Assembly: GCA_015486475.1 (NCBI GenBank) | Contig: WFRO01000497.1 | Span: forward strand, 1 to 20,814 | Direction: 5' to 3' | Length of the DNA stretch: 20,814 nt | Source of the DNA: Bacteroidales bacterium | Lineage (GTDB): Bacteria > Bacteroidota > Bacteroidia > Bacteroidales > VadinHA17 | Shown here: in pieces, positions 1-7,299 of the stretch | How positions within the stretch are numbered: position 1 is the stretch's first letter | Layout: each line of letters begins with the position of its first letter | The notes under the pieces: model-generated | What the model saw: the letters and a program-made list of their open reading frames with translations, nothing else | Databases searched by the model: none | Told to the model about the DNA's origin: nothing | Program-made: the position numbers and the translations under genes

Positions 1-741
1 CCGGAGAAGGTACCCCTCAACAGCATCCCCAAGATCACCCAGATCCTTCCCAACTGGCGGGTGGTGATCGATATATTCAATCATATCCCTGCGGTGAAAA
101 AGGTGTTCCGTTCGGTCAACCTGCTCCATGCCTACCGTTCCACATACAACATTGCCTCTTACCAGTCGAACCTGAATTATGAGGAGGGAGAGGATGGTTT
201 GAGCTGGATCCGCGACCTGGAGTATAATTTCATCCCGCTTTACCAGGTCAATACGGTTTCCGTTATTGAACAGTTCGCTCCGCTGGCTGGGCTGGACCTC
301 ACCTGGAAGAACGGCATCACTTCAAAAGTGGAATATAAAAGATCCCGGAACCTGGCGCTCAGTCTGGGGAACAATCAGCTGACAGAGGTATACAATGCCG
401 AGTTGGTCGTCGGTACCGGTTACCGTTTCAACAGTGTAACGCTTAATTTCAAGACATCCGGAGGAGGCTCGCGACAGCTGAAAAGCGATCTTAATCTGCG
501 GGCGGATGTGAGTATCCGCGACAACAAGACCATCATGCGCAAGCTTGTTGAAGTTACCAATATCCCCACAGCAGGACAGAAGATCGTAACCCTGAAATTT
601 ACGGCGGATTATATGCTGAGTGATAAATTCAATGTCCGTATTTTCTTTGACAGGATCGTGAACTCTCCTTTTGTGGCGCTTACTTTCCCTACCGCCAATA
701 CCAATTTCGGGATCAGCCTGCGTTTTACGCTCATGCAATAG
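1..741 (+). CDS. sprA: SprA/Sov, type IX secretion outer-membrane translocon, C-terminal part
   Basis: The reading frame is open from base 1, so only the last 246 residues are present; the GTG at 61 is internal, not a start. The visible part matches my memory of the SprA C-terminus: the IPNW-like entry (LPNWRVVIDIF), FRSVNLLHAYRSTYN, a RDLEYNFIPLYQ segment, LAGLDLTWKNGITSKVEYK, NQLTEVYNAELVVGTGYRF, and LNLRADVSIRDNKT. It ends in SFGISLRFTL-type beta-strand sequence (NTNFGISLRFTL, then MQ), as expected for the last strand of an outer-membrane barrel. SprA forms the very large barrel through which type IX secretion cargo leaves the cell, used for gliding adhesins or secreted enzymes. Alternating hydrophobic/polar strands run through the whole segment. 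The gene is full-length only outside this window. Family assignment is confident; whether the host glides or only secretes cannot be told here. Confidence 0.9.
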   Translation, partial: PEKVPLNSIPKITQILPNWRVVIDIFNHIPAVKKVFRSVNLLHAYRSTYNIASYQSNLNYEEGEDGLSWIRDLEYNFIPLYQVNTVSVIEQFAPLAGLDLTWKNGITSKVEYKRSRNLALSLGNNQLTEVYNAELVVGTGYRFNSVTLNFKTSGGGSRQLKSDLNLRADVSIRDNKTIMRKLVEVTNIPTAGQKIVTLKFTADYMLSDKFNVRIFFDRIVNSPFVALTFPTANTNFGISLRFTLMQ

Positions 742-768
742 CCGGGGGAAAAACAGTATATGACGGAG

Positions 769-802
769 TTGTTTTTTTTATTTGAAAAAATATCTATTTT
801 TG
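769..802 (+). promoter_or_regulatory. Putative Bacteroidota-type promoter of gcvH
   Basis: TATTTTTG at 795-802 fits the -7 consensus TAnnTTTG. The only -33 candidate is TTG at 769-771, 23 nt upstream, which is slightly too far for the usual 19-21. The predicted start near 809 gives a leader of about 30 nt before the gcvH ATG at 839, with no Shine-Dalgarno sequence. Confidence 0.45.
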
Positions 803-838
803 GAACTTGTTTAACATAACCCATTAAAACCTGTTAAA

Positions 839-1219
839 ATGAATATTCCTGATAATCTGAAGTATACGAAGGGACATGAATGGATCCGTGTCGAGGGTGA
901 CGAGGCCTTTGTGGGCATCAGCGATTATGCCCAGGGTGAACTCGGTGATATTGTTTTTGTAGAGATAGAGACCGTGGGAGAGACCCTGGACAAAGGAGAA
1001 GCTTTCGGGACCATTGAAGCTGTCAAGACCGTTTCCGATGTGTATATGCCCGTTGCCGGTGAGGTGCTGGAGGTCAACCCTGCACTGGAGAACACCCCTG
1101 AGGTGGTGAACAAGGACCCTTATGGTGAAGGATGGATGATCAGGATCAGCGTGAAGGATCCTTCGGAGCTGGACGATCTGATGGATGCCGAAGCTTATAA
1201 GAAAATGATCAATGCCTGA
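839..1219 (+). CDS. gcvH: Glycine cleavage system H protein
   Basis: A 126-residue lipoyl carrier protein of the usual family length. It shuttles the aminomethyl group between the P, T and L proteins of the glycine cleavage complex in the cytoplasm. The family core is intact: KGHEWIRVEGDEAFVGISDYAQ near the N-terminus, then GTIEAVKTVSDVYMP with the lipoylated lysine at residue 63, and the C-terminal GEGWMIRI strand. The ATG at 839 is preceded only by A-rich sequence, which is normal for this phylum. The gene stands alone: sprA ends 97 nt upstream and infB converges from downstream, so P, T and L must be encoded elsewhere. Confidence 0.97.
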   Translation: MNIPDNLKYTKGHEWIRVEGDEAFVGISDYAQGELGDIVFVEIETVGETLDKGEAFGTIEAVKTVSDVYMPVAGEVLEVNPALENTPEVVNKDPYGEGWMIRISVKDPSELDDLMDAEAYKKMINA

Positions 1220-1236
1220 AAGGAAAGCGATATAAT

Positions 1237-1271
1237 AAAAAAGAGGGCTTCATATGAGGCCCTCTTTTTTT
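1237..1271. terminator. Bidirectional intrinsic terminator between gcvH and infB
   Basis: GAGGGC (1243-1248) pairs with GCCCTC (1259-1264); the bases between are themselves almost self-complementary (TCATATGA), so the stem can extend. An A-tract lies on the left and a run of seven Ts on the right, so the hairpin works for gcvH on + and for infB on -. It lies 24-52 nt beyond the gcvH stop and about 20-50 nt beyond the infB stop. Confidence 0.9.
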
Positions 1272-1290
1272 GTTGGGTTCCTTCATTACA

Positions 1291-4041
1291 TTACAGCGTC
1301 TGCTTGACCTCTGTCTCCTCGAAGGCTTCAATAGTGTCCCCCACTTTGATATCATTGAAGTTCTGGATGTTCAGGCCGCATTCCTGTCCGCTCACCACCT
1401 CTTTGACATCTTCCTTGAACCGTTTCAGTGAGGCCAGTTCGCCGGTATAGATCACAATACCGTCACGGATAACCCGTACGCGGGAGTTGCGGAAGATCTT
1501 TCCTTCGGTCACGATACACCCTGCGATCGTTCCCACCTTGGTGATCTTGAAAGTCTCTTTTACCTCGAGGGTACCGGTGATCTCTTCCTTGATCTTGGGC
1601 TGCAGCATCCCCTCCATGGCCGATTTGATATCTTCGATCGCATCATAAATGATGGAATAAAGGCGTATGTCGACCTCTTCTTTTTCGGCCAGTTTGCGTG
1701 CGCCGGTGGAGGGTCTCACCTGGAATCCTATGATGATGGCGTCGGAGGCAGCTGCCAGCAGGACATCAGATTCGGAGATCTGTCCCACGGCTTTGTGGAT
1801 GATGTTGACCTGTATCTCTTCGGTCGAGAGTTTGATGAGGGAGTCGGAGAGTGCCTCCACGGAACCGTCCACATCGCCTTTGACCACGATGTTCAGTTCC
1901 TGGAAGTTGCCGATGGCTATCCGTCGTCCTATCTCTTCGAGGGTGATGTGTTTCTGTGTACGCAGGTTCTGTTCTCTCTGCAGTTGCTGACGTTTCAGGG
2001 CAATGTTACGGGCTTCGCGTTCATTGCTCATGACATTGAACTTGTCGCCTGCCTGGGGAGCCCCGTTGAGTCCCAGGATCAATGCCGGCATGGAAGGACC
2101 TGCTTCTTCCAGCTTTTTATTACGTTCATTGAACATGGCCTTGATGTGTCCGTAATAACTCCCTGCCAGCACGATATCTCCCAACCGGAGGGTGCCGTTC
2201 TTCACCAGCACGGTAGCTACATAGCCTCTTCCTTTATCCAGCGAGGATTCGATGACGGTGCCGGTGGCGGGTTTGTCCGGGTTGGCTTTCAGTTCCAGCA
2301 ACTCAGCCTCGAGGAGGATCTTTTCCAGCAACTCTTCCACTCCTTTGCCCTCTTTGGCAGAGATCTCCTGGCTTTGGTATTTTCCTCCCCAATCCTCTAC
2401 GAGCAAGTTCATATTGGCCAGCTCTTCCTTGATCTTTTCCGGATTGGCTGTGGGCTTATCTATTTTGTTGATGGCAAAGATGATGGGTACACCAGCGGCC
2501 TGTGCGTGGTTGATGGCTTCGACCGTCTGGGGCATCACCCCGTCGTCGGCAGCGATCACCACCACGGCGATGTCGGTGATCTGGGCCCCTCTGGCACGCA
2601 TGGCAGTGAAAGCTTCGTGTCCCGGTGTGTCCAGGAAGGTGAGCTTCTCGCCTTTCGGCAGGGTTACCGAGTAAGCTCCGATATGCTGGGTGATGCCGCC
2701 GGCCTCACCGGCGATGATATTGGTCTTGCGGATGTAGTCGAGCAGCTTGGTCTTCCCATGGTCGACGTGTCCCATAACGGTGACAATGGGTGGACGGGGT
2801 TTCAGGTCCTCTTCCCGGTCTTCTTCCTCTTCTTCCACATCATCCAGGATGTCGGCACTGACGAACTCCACCTCATATCCAAATTCGTCGGCCACCAGCG
2901 ACATGGTCTCGGCATCGAGGCGCTGGTTGATGGAGACGATCAGTCCCAGGCTCATGCAGGTGGAAATCACGTCGGTGGCAGGAACGTCCATCATAGCGGC
3001 CAGTTCGCTTACCGAGACGAATTCGGTAACCTTGAGGATCCTCTTTTCCCTTTCGAGCTCTTCACTGTCGGCCATTTGTTTCTGGACGATCGCCTGGCGT
3101 TTCTCCCGGCGGTATTTGGCAGCTTTGGGCTTGCCCTTGGCCGTCAGACGGGCCAGTGTTTCCTTGATCTGTTTCTGCACATCCTCCTCGTCCACCTCAT
3201 GGTGCGGGTACCGTTTGCCTTTTCTTGTTTTCTTGTCTTCTCCGGCCCTGCCTTCTTTCAGGTTGACCTTCTCTTTGTCCTTGCGTATCCTCTTTCTTTT
3301 CTTCTTTCGCTCTCCTACCGGTGATTTGGAGGTAGCCACCGGCTTTTTCCTGGGCTCTTCGACCGGCAGATCTATCTTGCCCACGACGGTGGGGCCTGAG
3401 AGCGGAGTGACATCCGATTTGAACACTTCCTCTTCCGGTTTCTCAACACCGGCAGCAGGAGCTTCGGTTGTCACCTCTGCTGCAGGTTCCTTTTCAGGTG
3501 CCGGGGCCTCTTCTTTTTTCTCCGGTTCTTTTTCGGGTGCCGGTTCCTTTTCTTTGGTCGCTTTTGCGGCTGGTTTTTTCTTTGTTTTTTTCTCCGGTGC
3601 CTTATCGGCCCCGGGGGCTTTTTCCGGGGTCTCTTTCTTCTTCTCTTCAAGATCTATCTTTCCGACCACTTTCGGTCCGACAGGTTCCTCTTTTTCAGGC
3701 TCTTCGACGGTCTGTTTTGTTGGAGAGGCTACGCCGGTATCTTTGATGAGCAGTTCTTCCTCTTCCTCTCCGCTTTCTTTTTTCCCTTCTGTAACGTCTT
3801 TGAGCGAGATGGATTCCCGGGCTTCTTTGACATGGAGCTTCACTTTCTCGGATTCCTTTTTCACCTTCAGCTCCGAGCTGTACTCTTTTGCCAGGATCTC
3901 ATAGATCTCCTGTGAGATCTTTGAGTTGGGGGTAAGGTCCTCTTCGTGTCCCTTTTTATGAAGGAACTCGATGATCGTCCCGATCCCCACGTTAAATTCC
4001 CTGGCAGCTTTGCTTAATCGTATTTTTTTTTCTTCACCCAT
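1291..4041 (-). CDS. infB: Translation initiation factor IF-2
   Basis: A 916-residue GTPase that delivers initiator fMet-tRNA to the 30S subunit. Residues 1-55 form the first IF2_N-like helical domain (IRLSKAAREFNVGIGTIIEFL). Residues about 60-300 are a long Lys/Glu/Pro/Ala-rich linker. Residues about 335-400 form the second IF2_N domain. The G domain follows: GHVDHGKT (424-431), DTPGH (471-475), NKID (525-528), SAK (561-563), then the beta-barrel domains II and IV and the C2 domain. The long linker accounts for the size, which is normal for Bacteroidota. The motif VVGKIDL occurs twice in the linker (about 125-131 and 219-225). The start is the ATG at 4041, 20-25 nt after its own promoter. 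It is the third gene of the rimP-nusA-infB operon, 71 nt after nusA. Confidence 0.98.
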   Translation of the reverse strand: MGEEKKIRLSKAAREFNVGIGTIIEFLHKKGHEEDLTPNSKISQEIYEILAKEYSSELKVKKESEKVKLHVKEARESISLKDVTEGKKESGEEEEELLIKDTGVASPTKQTVEEPEKEEPVGPKVVGKIDLEEKKKETPEKAPGADKAPEKKTKKKPAAKATKEKEPAPEKEPEKKEEAPAPEKEPAAEVTTEAPAAGVEKPEEEVFKSDVTPLSGPTVVGKIDLPVEEPRKKPVATSKSPVGERKKKRKRIRKDKEKVNLKEGRAGEDKKTRKGKRYPHHEVDEEDVQKQIKETLARLTAKGKPKAAKYRREKRQAIVQKQMADSEELEREKRILKVTEFVSVSELAAMMDVPATDVISTCMSLGLIVSINQRLDAETMSLVADEFGYEVEFVSADILDDVEEEEEDREEDLKPRPPIVTVMGHVDHGKTKLLDYIRKTNIIAGEAGGITQHIGAYSVTLPKGEKLTFLDTPGHEAFTAMRARGAQITDIAVVVIAADDGVMPQTVEAINHAQAAGVPIIFAINKIDKPTANPEKIKEELANMNLLVEDWGGKYQSQEISAKEGKGVEELLEKILLEAELLELKANPDKPATGTVIESSLDKGRGYVATVLVKNGTLRLGDIVLAGSYYGHIKAMFNERNKKLEEAGPSMPALILGLNGAPQAGDKFNVMSNEREARNIALKRQQLQREQNLRTQKHITLEEIGRRIAIGNFQELNIVVKGDVDGSVEALSDSLIKLSTEEIQVNIIHKAVGQISESDVLLAAASDAIIIGFQVRPSTGARKLAEKEEVDIRLYSIIYDAIEDIKSAMEGMLQPKIKEEITGTLEVKETFKITKVGTIAGCIVTEGKIFRNSRVRVIRDGIVIYTGELASLKRFKEDVKEVVSGQECGLNIQNFNDIKVGDTIEAFEETEVKQTL

Positions 4042-4069
4042 AGACAGTCAGCCCGTATAAATCAATTTG

Positions 4070-4100
4070 CAAAAATAGAAGTAATATTAAGATAAAACAA
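4070..4100 (-). promoter_or_regulatory. Internal promoter for infB
   Basis: On the minus strand TTG (4098-4100) is followed after exactly 20 nt by TATTTTTG (4070-4077), an excellent match to the Bacteroidota -33/-7 pattern. It lies in the 71-nt gap between nusA and infB, so infB can be transcribed on its own as well as from the rimP promoter. The -7 box ends 28 nt before the start codon. Confidence 0.7.
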
Positions 4101-4112
4101 TTATCCCTTTAT

Positions 4113-5348
4113 TTATTCAAACTCAGCTTTCAGAATCTTCTTGACCTCTTTGATCGTTTCTTCTTCGAGATCCGTTCGTTTGACCAACTCTTCGTCCGAA
4201 AGTTCCAGAACGCTTTTAGCCGTGTCACAACCGATGGCTTTGAGTTCGTCGAGCACCCAGCTTTCGATCTCATCGGCGAATTCTTCGAGGCTGACGTCTT
4301 CATCTTCCCCTTCGGATTCACGGTACACTTCAATTTCATACCCTGTGAGCTGGCTGGCGAGACGGATGTTGAGGCCTCCTTTTCCGATGGCCAGGGACAC
4401 TTCGCTGGGTTTGAGGTATACCTCCGCCTTTTTCTCTTCTTCGTCCAGCTTGATGGAGCTGATCTTGGCGGGGCTCAGGGCGCGCTGGATAAAGAGCTGG
4501 GTGTTGTTGGTATAGTTGATCACGTCGATGTTCTCATTTTTCAGCTCCCGCACAATGCCATGGATGCGTGAGCCCTTCATTCCCACGCAGGCACCCACCG
4601 GGTCGATGCGCTCGTCGTAGGACTCCACAGCCACCTTGGCACGCTCTCCCGGCACCCGGACGATCTTCTTGATGGTGATCAGGCCGTCGAAGATCTCAGG
4701 CACTTCCAGTTCGAAGAGACGTTCCAGGAAGACAGGCGAGGTACGCGACAGGATGATCAGCGGGCCTTTGCTCTTCATCTCCACGGCAATGACCACGGCA
4801 CGGATCGTATCTCCCTTGCGGAAGAAATCGGAGGGTATCTGCTCACTCTTGGGCAGGATCAGCTCGTTGCCTTCATCATCCAGCACGAGGGTCTCCCGTT
4901 TCCAGATCTGGTGGACCTCCCCGATGACGATCTCACCCACACGTTCCTTATATTTATTATAAACATTGTTCTTCTCCAGCTCCTGGATACGGCCGGCCAG
5001 GTTCTGACGGATCGACAGGATCTCACGGCGCTTGAAGTCTTTCCATTTCACCTCGTCGGTCACCTCTTCACCCACCTCATAATCCTCATCGATCTTTTTG
5101 GCTTCGGAGAGAGGGATCTGAAAGGCCGGATCTTCAAACTGATCGTCCTCAACCACTTCCCGGTTCCTCCATATCTCAAAGTCACCCTTGTCGATGTTGA
5201 TGATGATATCGAAATTCTCATCCGTTCCGTACTTTTTGCGCAGGAGTGTCTTGATCACATCTTCCAGCACGGTCATCATGGTGGCCCGGTCGATGTTTTT
5301 CATCTCCTTGAATTCCGCGAAGGTATCGCTCAGATTCAGATTCTCCAT
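4113..5348 (-). CDS. nusA: Transcription termination/antitermination factor NusA
   Basis: A 411-residue RNA polymerase-binding factor controlling pausing, termination and antitermination. Domains in order: N-terminal RNAP-binding domain (1-130), S1 domain (about 137-201, VGEIVIGEVHQIWKRETLVL), KH1 with VGACVGMKGSRI (251-262), KH2 with LAIGKGGLNIR (319-329), and an acidic tail with a single helix-hairpin-helix-like segment (about 365-405). The two acidic repeats of the E. coli C-terminus are thus reduced to one short version, as is common outside Proteobacteria. I start the gene at ATG 5348 (MENLNLSD), because a Shine-Dalgarno GGGAGG lies 7 nt upstream; an in-frame TTG at 5363 would place that SD inside the gene. 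The gap to the rimP stop is only 15 nt, so the two are co-transcribed. Confidence 0.97.
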   Translation of the reverse strand: MENLNLSDTFAEFKEMKNIDRATMMTVLEDVIKTLLRKKYGTDENFDIIINIDKGDFEIWRNREVVEDDQFEDPAFQIPLSEAKKIDEDYEVGEEVTDEVKWKDFKRREILSIRQNLAGRIQELEKNNVYNKYKERVGEIVIGEVHQIWKRETLVLDDEGNELILPKSEQIPSDFFRKGDTIRAVVIAVEMKSKGPLIILSRTSPVFLERLFELEVPEIFDGLITIKKIVRVPGERAKVAVESYDERIDPVGACVGMKGSRIHGIVRELKNENIDVINYTNNTQLFIQRALSPAKISSIKLDEEEKKAEVYLKPSEVSLAIGKGGLNIRLASQLTGYEIEVYRESEGEDEDVSLEEFADEIESWVLDELKAIGCDTAKSVLELSDEELVKRTDLEEETIKEVKKILKAEFE

Positions 5349-5355
5349 TGTTAAA

Positions 5356-5361
5356 CCTCCC
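5356..5361 (-). promoter_or_regulatory. Shine-Dalgarno site that fixes the nusA start
   Basis: The minus strand reads GGGAGG at 5361-5356, 7 nt before ATG 5348. Strong SD sites are rare in this phylum and in this window (the other clear one precedes the radical-SAM gene). It excludes the upstream TTG as the start. Confidence 0.75.
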
Positions 5362-5363
5362 AA

Positions 5364-5837
5364 TTATTTAAATTCTATGATAAGTTTTGCCTGTTCTATC
5401 TCTTCAAATGAAATGTTCTGTTTTCCGGGTGTTTCAGGGGCTTTTTTATCCCTGCCCTTTTTTTTGTTTTTTTTGATCTTCTCCTCAAAGACGATCCCAT
5501 CTTCAGACACTTCGACCAGTGTTCCTTTCAGTTCCCGGCCGTCCTTTAGTTTCAGTTTTATTTGTTTCCCGGCATTTTTTTGGTACTGCTCCTTTACCAG
5601 GAAGGGCATGTCCATTCCCGGCGAGGAGACCATCAGTTCGAAGTCTTCCTTTTCCCTGTCGAGACGATGTTCGATAAAACGGGAGATCTTCACGCATTCT
5701 TCGATGGTGATCCCTTCCGTCCGGTCGATGAACAAAGAGATCCTGTTGGCACTGCTGATCCGCAGGTCCACAAGGAAGAATTCATCCCTGCCGGGATAAT
5801 CTTCGAGGATGTTCAGTATCTCTTCTTTTTTTATCAT
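5364..5837 (-). CDS. rimP: Ribosome maturation factor RimP
   Basis: A 157-residue protein needed for maturation of the 30S subunit. It shows the family's DEFFLVDLRISSANRISLFIDR N-terminal strand-helix region (about 18-40), the GITIEECVKISRFIEHRLD segment, and the conserved FELMVSSPGMDMPF (about 66-79) that precedes the C-terminal SH3-like domain. That C-terminal domain is interrupted by a Lys-rich insertion (KIKKNKKKGRDKK, about 120-132) before ISFEEIEQAKLIIEF. Length is normal. The start is ATG 5837; the next Met is far inside the gene. It is the first gene of rimP-nusA-infB and is divergent from the HD-domain gene across a 181-nt region. A strong promoter and a palindromic leader lie upstream. 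Confidence 0.95.
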   Translation of the reverse strand: MIKKEEILNILEDYPGRDEFFLVDLRISSANRISLFIDRTEGITIEECVKISRFIEHRLDREKEDFELMVSSPGMDMPFLVKEQYQKNAGKQIKLKLKDGRELKGTLVEVSEDGIVFEEKIKKNKKKGRDKKAPETPGKQNISFEEIEQAKLIIEFK

Positions 5838-5852
5838 CGTGATGCTAATAAA

Positions 5853-5873
5853 ACAGGGGACACTGTCCCCTGT
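5853..5873. repeat. Perfect 21-nt palindrome in the rimP leader
   Basis: Two 10-nt arms, ACAGGGGACA (5853-5862) and TGTCCCCTGT (5864-5873), flank a single C. It lies inside the predicted rimP 5' untranslated region, 15 nt before the start codon. As RNA it would form a strong hairpin of about 9 bp; as DNA it could be an operator. There is no T-run after it on the minus strand strong enough to call a terminator (TTTTATTAG). It could also be a single REP-like element. Confidence 0.7.
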
Positions 5874-5899
5874 ACTTTACTTTCGCCACATTTCGGATG

Positions 5900-5931
5900 C
5901 AAAGGTAAACCTTTTTGCCATAAATAACAAA
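5900..5931 (-). promoter_or_regulatory. Promoter of the rimP-nusA-infB operon
   Basis: On the minus strand TTTG (5928-5931), a 20-nt spacer and TACCTTTG (5900-5907) match both Bacteroidota promoter boxes exactly. Transcription should start near 5893, giving a leader of about 55 nt that contains the 21-nt palindrome. Confidence 0.8.
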
Positions 5932-5969
5932 TACCTTATTTTATATCAATGGATAAAGAAAAAATGTTC

Positions 5970-5976
5970 TAATTTG
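5970..5976 (+). promoter_or_regulatory. Weak candidate promoter for the HD-lpxD-lpxC-lpxA cluster
   Basis: TAATTTG at 5970-5976, followed by C, is one base short of TAnnTTTG. I see no clear -33 TTG at the right distance. It is the best candidate on the + strand in the divergent region and would give a leader of about 35 nt to ATG 6019. Confidence 0.3.
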
Positions 5977-6018
5977 CATTTTTTAAAAGAATGGTCTGAT
6001 CTTTGGAGCAAACAGAAC

Positions 6019-7287
6019 ATGCCGGGAATGACAAAAAATGAGAAGCGCAAGATCATCAACGATCCGGTTTACGGGTTTATACCGGTAGGCTCTCCCGTGC
6101 TTTTTGATCTTGTGGAGCATCCTTATTTTCAGCGTTTACGCCGTATCAGGCAGCTGGGGCTGACCTATCTGGTGTATCCCGGAGCTAATCACACCCGTTT
6201 TCAGCACAGTCTGGGTGCTGCTTATCTGATGGGGGAGACCCTCCAGTCGTTGCGCGGGAAAGGGGTGGCTGTCTCACCGGAGGAGGAGCTGGCAGCGAAG
6301 GCGGCCATTCTGTTGCATGACATCGGCCACGGTCCTTTCTCCCATGCTCTGGAGGAGACGATCATCCGGGAGCTGTCGCACGAACAGCTCTCCCAGCTTT
6401 TCATGCAGCAACTGAATGAGGAGACCGGCGGGATGCTGGACGATGCCATCCGTATCTTCGGCGGACAGTACCCGCGAAAGTTCCTGAACCAGCTGATCTC
6501 CGGTCAACTGGATATGGACCGGCTGGATTACCTGCAGCGTGACAGTTACTTCACAGGTGTTTCGGAAGGGGTGATCGGCCTGGAGCGGATCATCAAGATG
6601 CTGGATGTACGGGACGATGAGCTGGTGGTGGAGATCAAAGGTATTTACTCGATCGAAAAATTCGTCCTGGCGCGGCGCATGATGTATTGGCAGGTATATT
6701 TTCACAAAACGGTAGTAGCTGCCGAGCAACTGTTACTCAAGATCCTGGGTCGGGCCCATCAGCTGGCACAGGCCGGGGAGAAACTGTTCACCACGCCGGC
6801 CCTGCATTATTTCCTGTACGGAGAGTACCCGGCACAGGACCCTGCCCTTCTCTCACCTCAGCAACGAAAGGAACTCCTGGACCGTTTTGCTTTGCTGGAC
6901 GATAATGATATCATTGCCTCGGCCAAGGTGTGGTCAGGCTCCGGGGATCCTGTACTGGCGGATCTTTGCCGGCGCCTGGTCAACCGGAAACTGTTCCATG
7001 TGGAGATACAGAACCGGCCCTTTCCGGAGGAGAAAGTGGAGAAGTACCGGAAGAAGATGATGAAAGATACCGGCTTGTCCGCCGGGGAGGTCGCCAGCTT
7101 CGTTTTTACCAATACCATCAGTAATTATGCTTATTCCACAGCCGACCATCAGATCAGGATCCTGGGGAAGGACGGGTCGGTGAAGGACATTACGGAGGTA
7201 TCGGAGATCATGGATGAACAGGTGATCTCACGCATTGTCGAAAAGCACATTTTATGTTATCCGAAAGAATATTTGTCTAATTCATAA
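6019..7287 (+). CDS. HD-domain phosphohydrolase (YdhJ/SAMHD1-like family)
   Basis: About 422 residues from ATG 6019 (MPGMTKNEKR); a second Met at 6028 is equally possible. The sequence opens with INDPVYGFIPV, then FQRLRRIRQLGLTYLVYPGANHTRFQHSLG (about residues 38-66), the dNTPase-like HD hallmark. Metal ligands visible are H63, H100-D101 (LLHDIGHGPFSH) and D165 (QLDMDRLDYLQRD). Family members bind and sometimes hydrolyse (d)NTPs; the substrate here is unknown and the assignment is to the family only. The frame stays open upstream to 5809, but that stretch covers the divergent promoters and the rimP start and has no homology. The stop lies 12 nt before lpxD, and I recall the same pairing in many Bacteroidota, so it probably belongs to this operon. 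Confidence 0.9.
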   Translation: MPGMTKNEKRKIINDPVYGFIPVGSPVLFDLVEHPYFQRLRRIRQLGLTYLVYPGANHTRFQHSLGAAYLMGETLQSLRGKGVAVSPEEELAAKAAILLHDIGHGPFSHALEETIIRELSHEQLSQLFMQQLNEETGGMLDDAIRIFGGQYPRKFLNQLISGQLDMDRLDYLQRDSYFTGVSEGVIGLERIIKMLDVRDDELVVEIKGIYSIEKFVLARRMMYWQVYFHKTVVAAEQLLLKILGRAHQLAQAGEKLFTTPALHYFLYGEYPAQDPALLSPQQRKELLDRFALLDDNDIIASAKVWSGSGDPVLADLCRRLVNRKLFHVEIQNRPFPEEKVEKYRKKMMKDTGLSAGEVASFVFTNTISNYAYSTADHQIRILGKDGSVKDITEVSEIMDEQVISRIVEKHILCYPKEYLSNS

Positions 7288-7299
7288 TTCTCATTGATC

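Noticed and set aside
1795..3324. 509-residue ORF on + opposite infB
   Set aside because: It is the antisense shadow of the IF-2 gene, whose G-domain motifs are unmistakable; the + translation resembles no family and has no leader.
5349..5363. TTG start for nusA five codons upstream
   Set aside because: The codons contain the GGGAGG ribosome-binding site of ATG 5348.
5809..6018. N-terminal extension of the HD-domain gene to 5809
   Set aside because: It would run through the rimP start, the palindrome and two promoters; the family begins at about MTKNEKRKIINDP.
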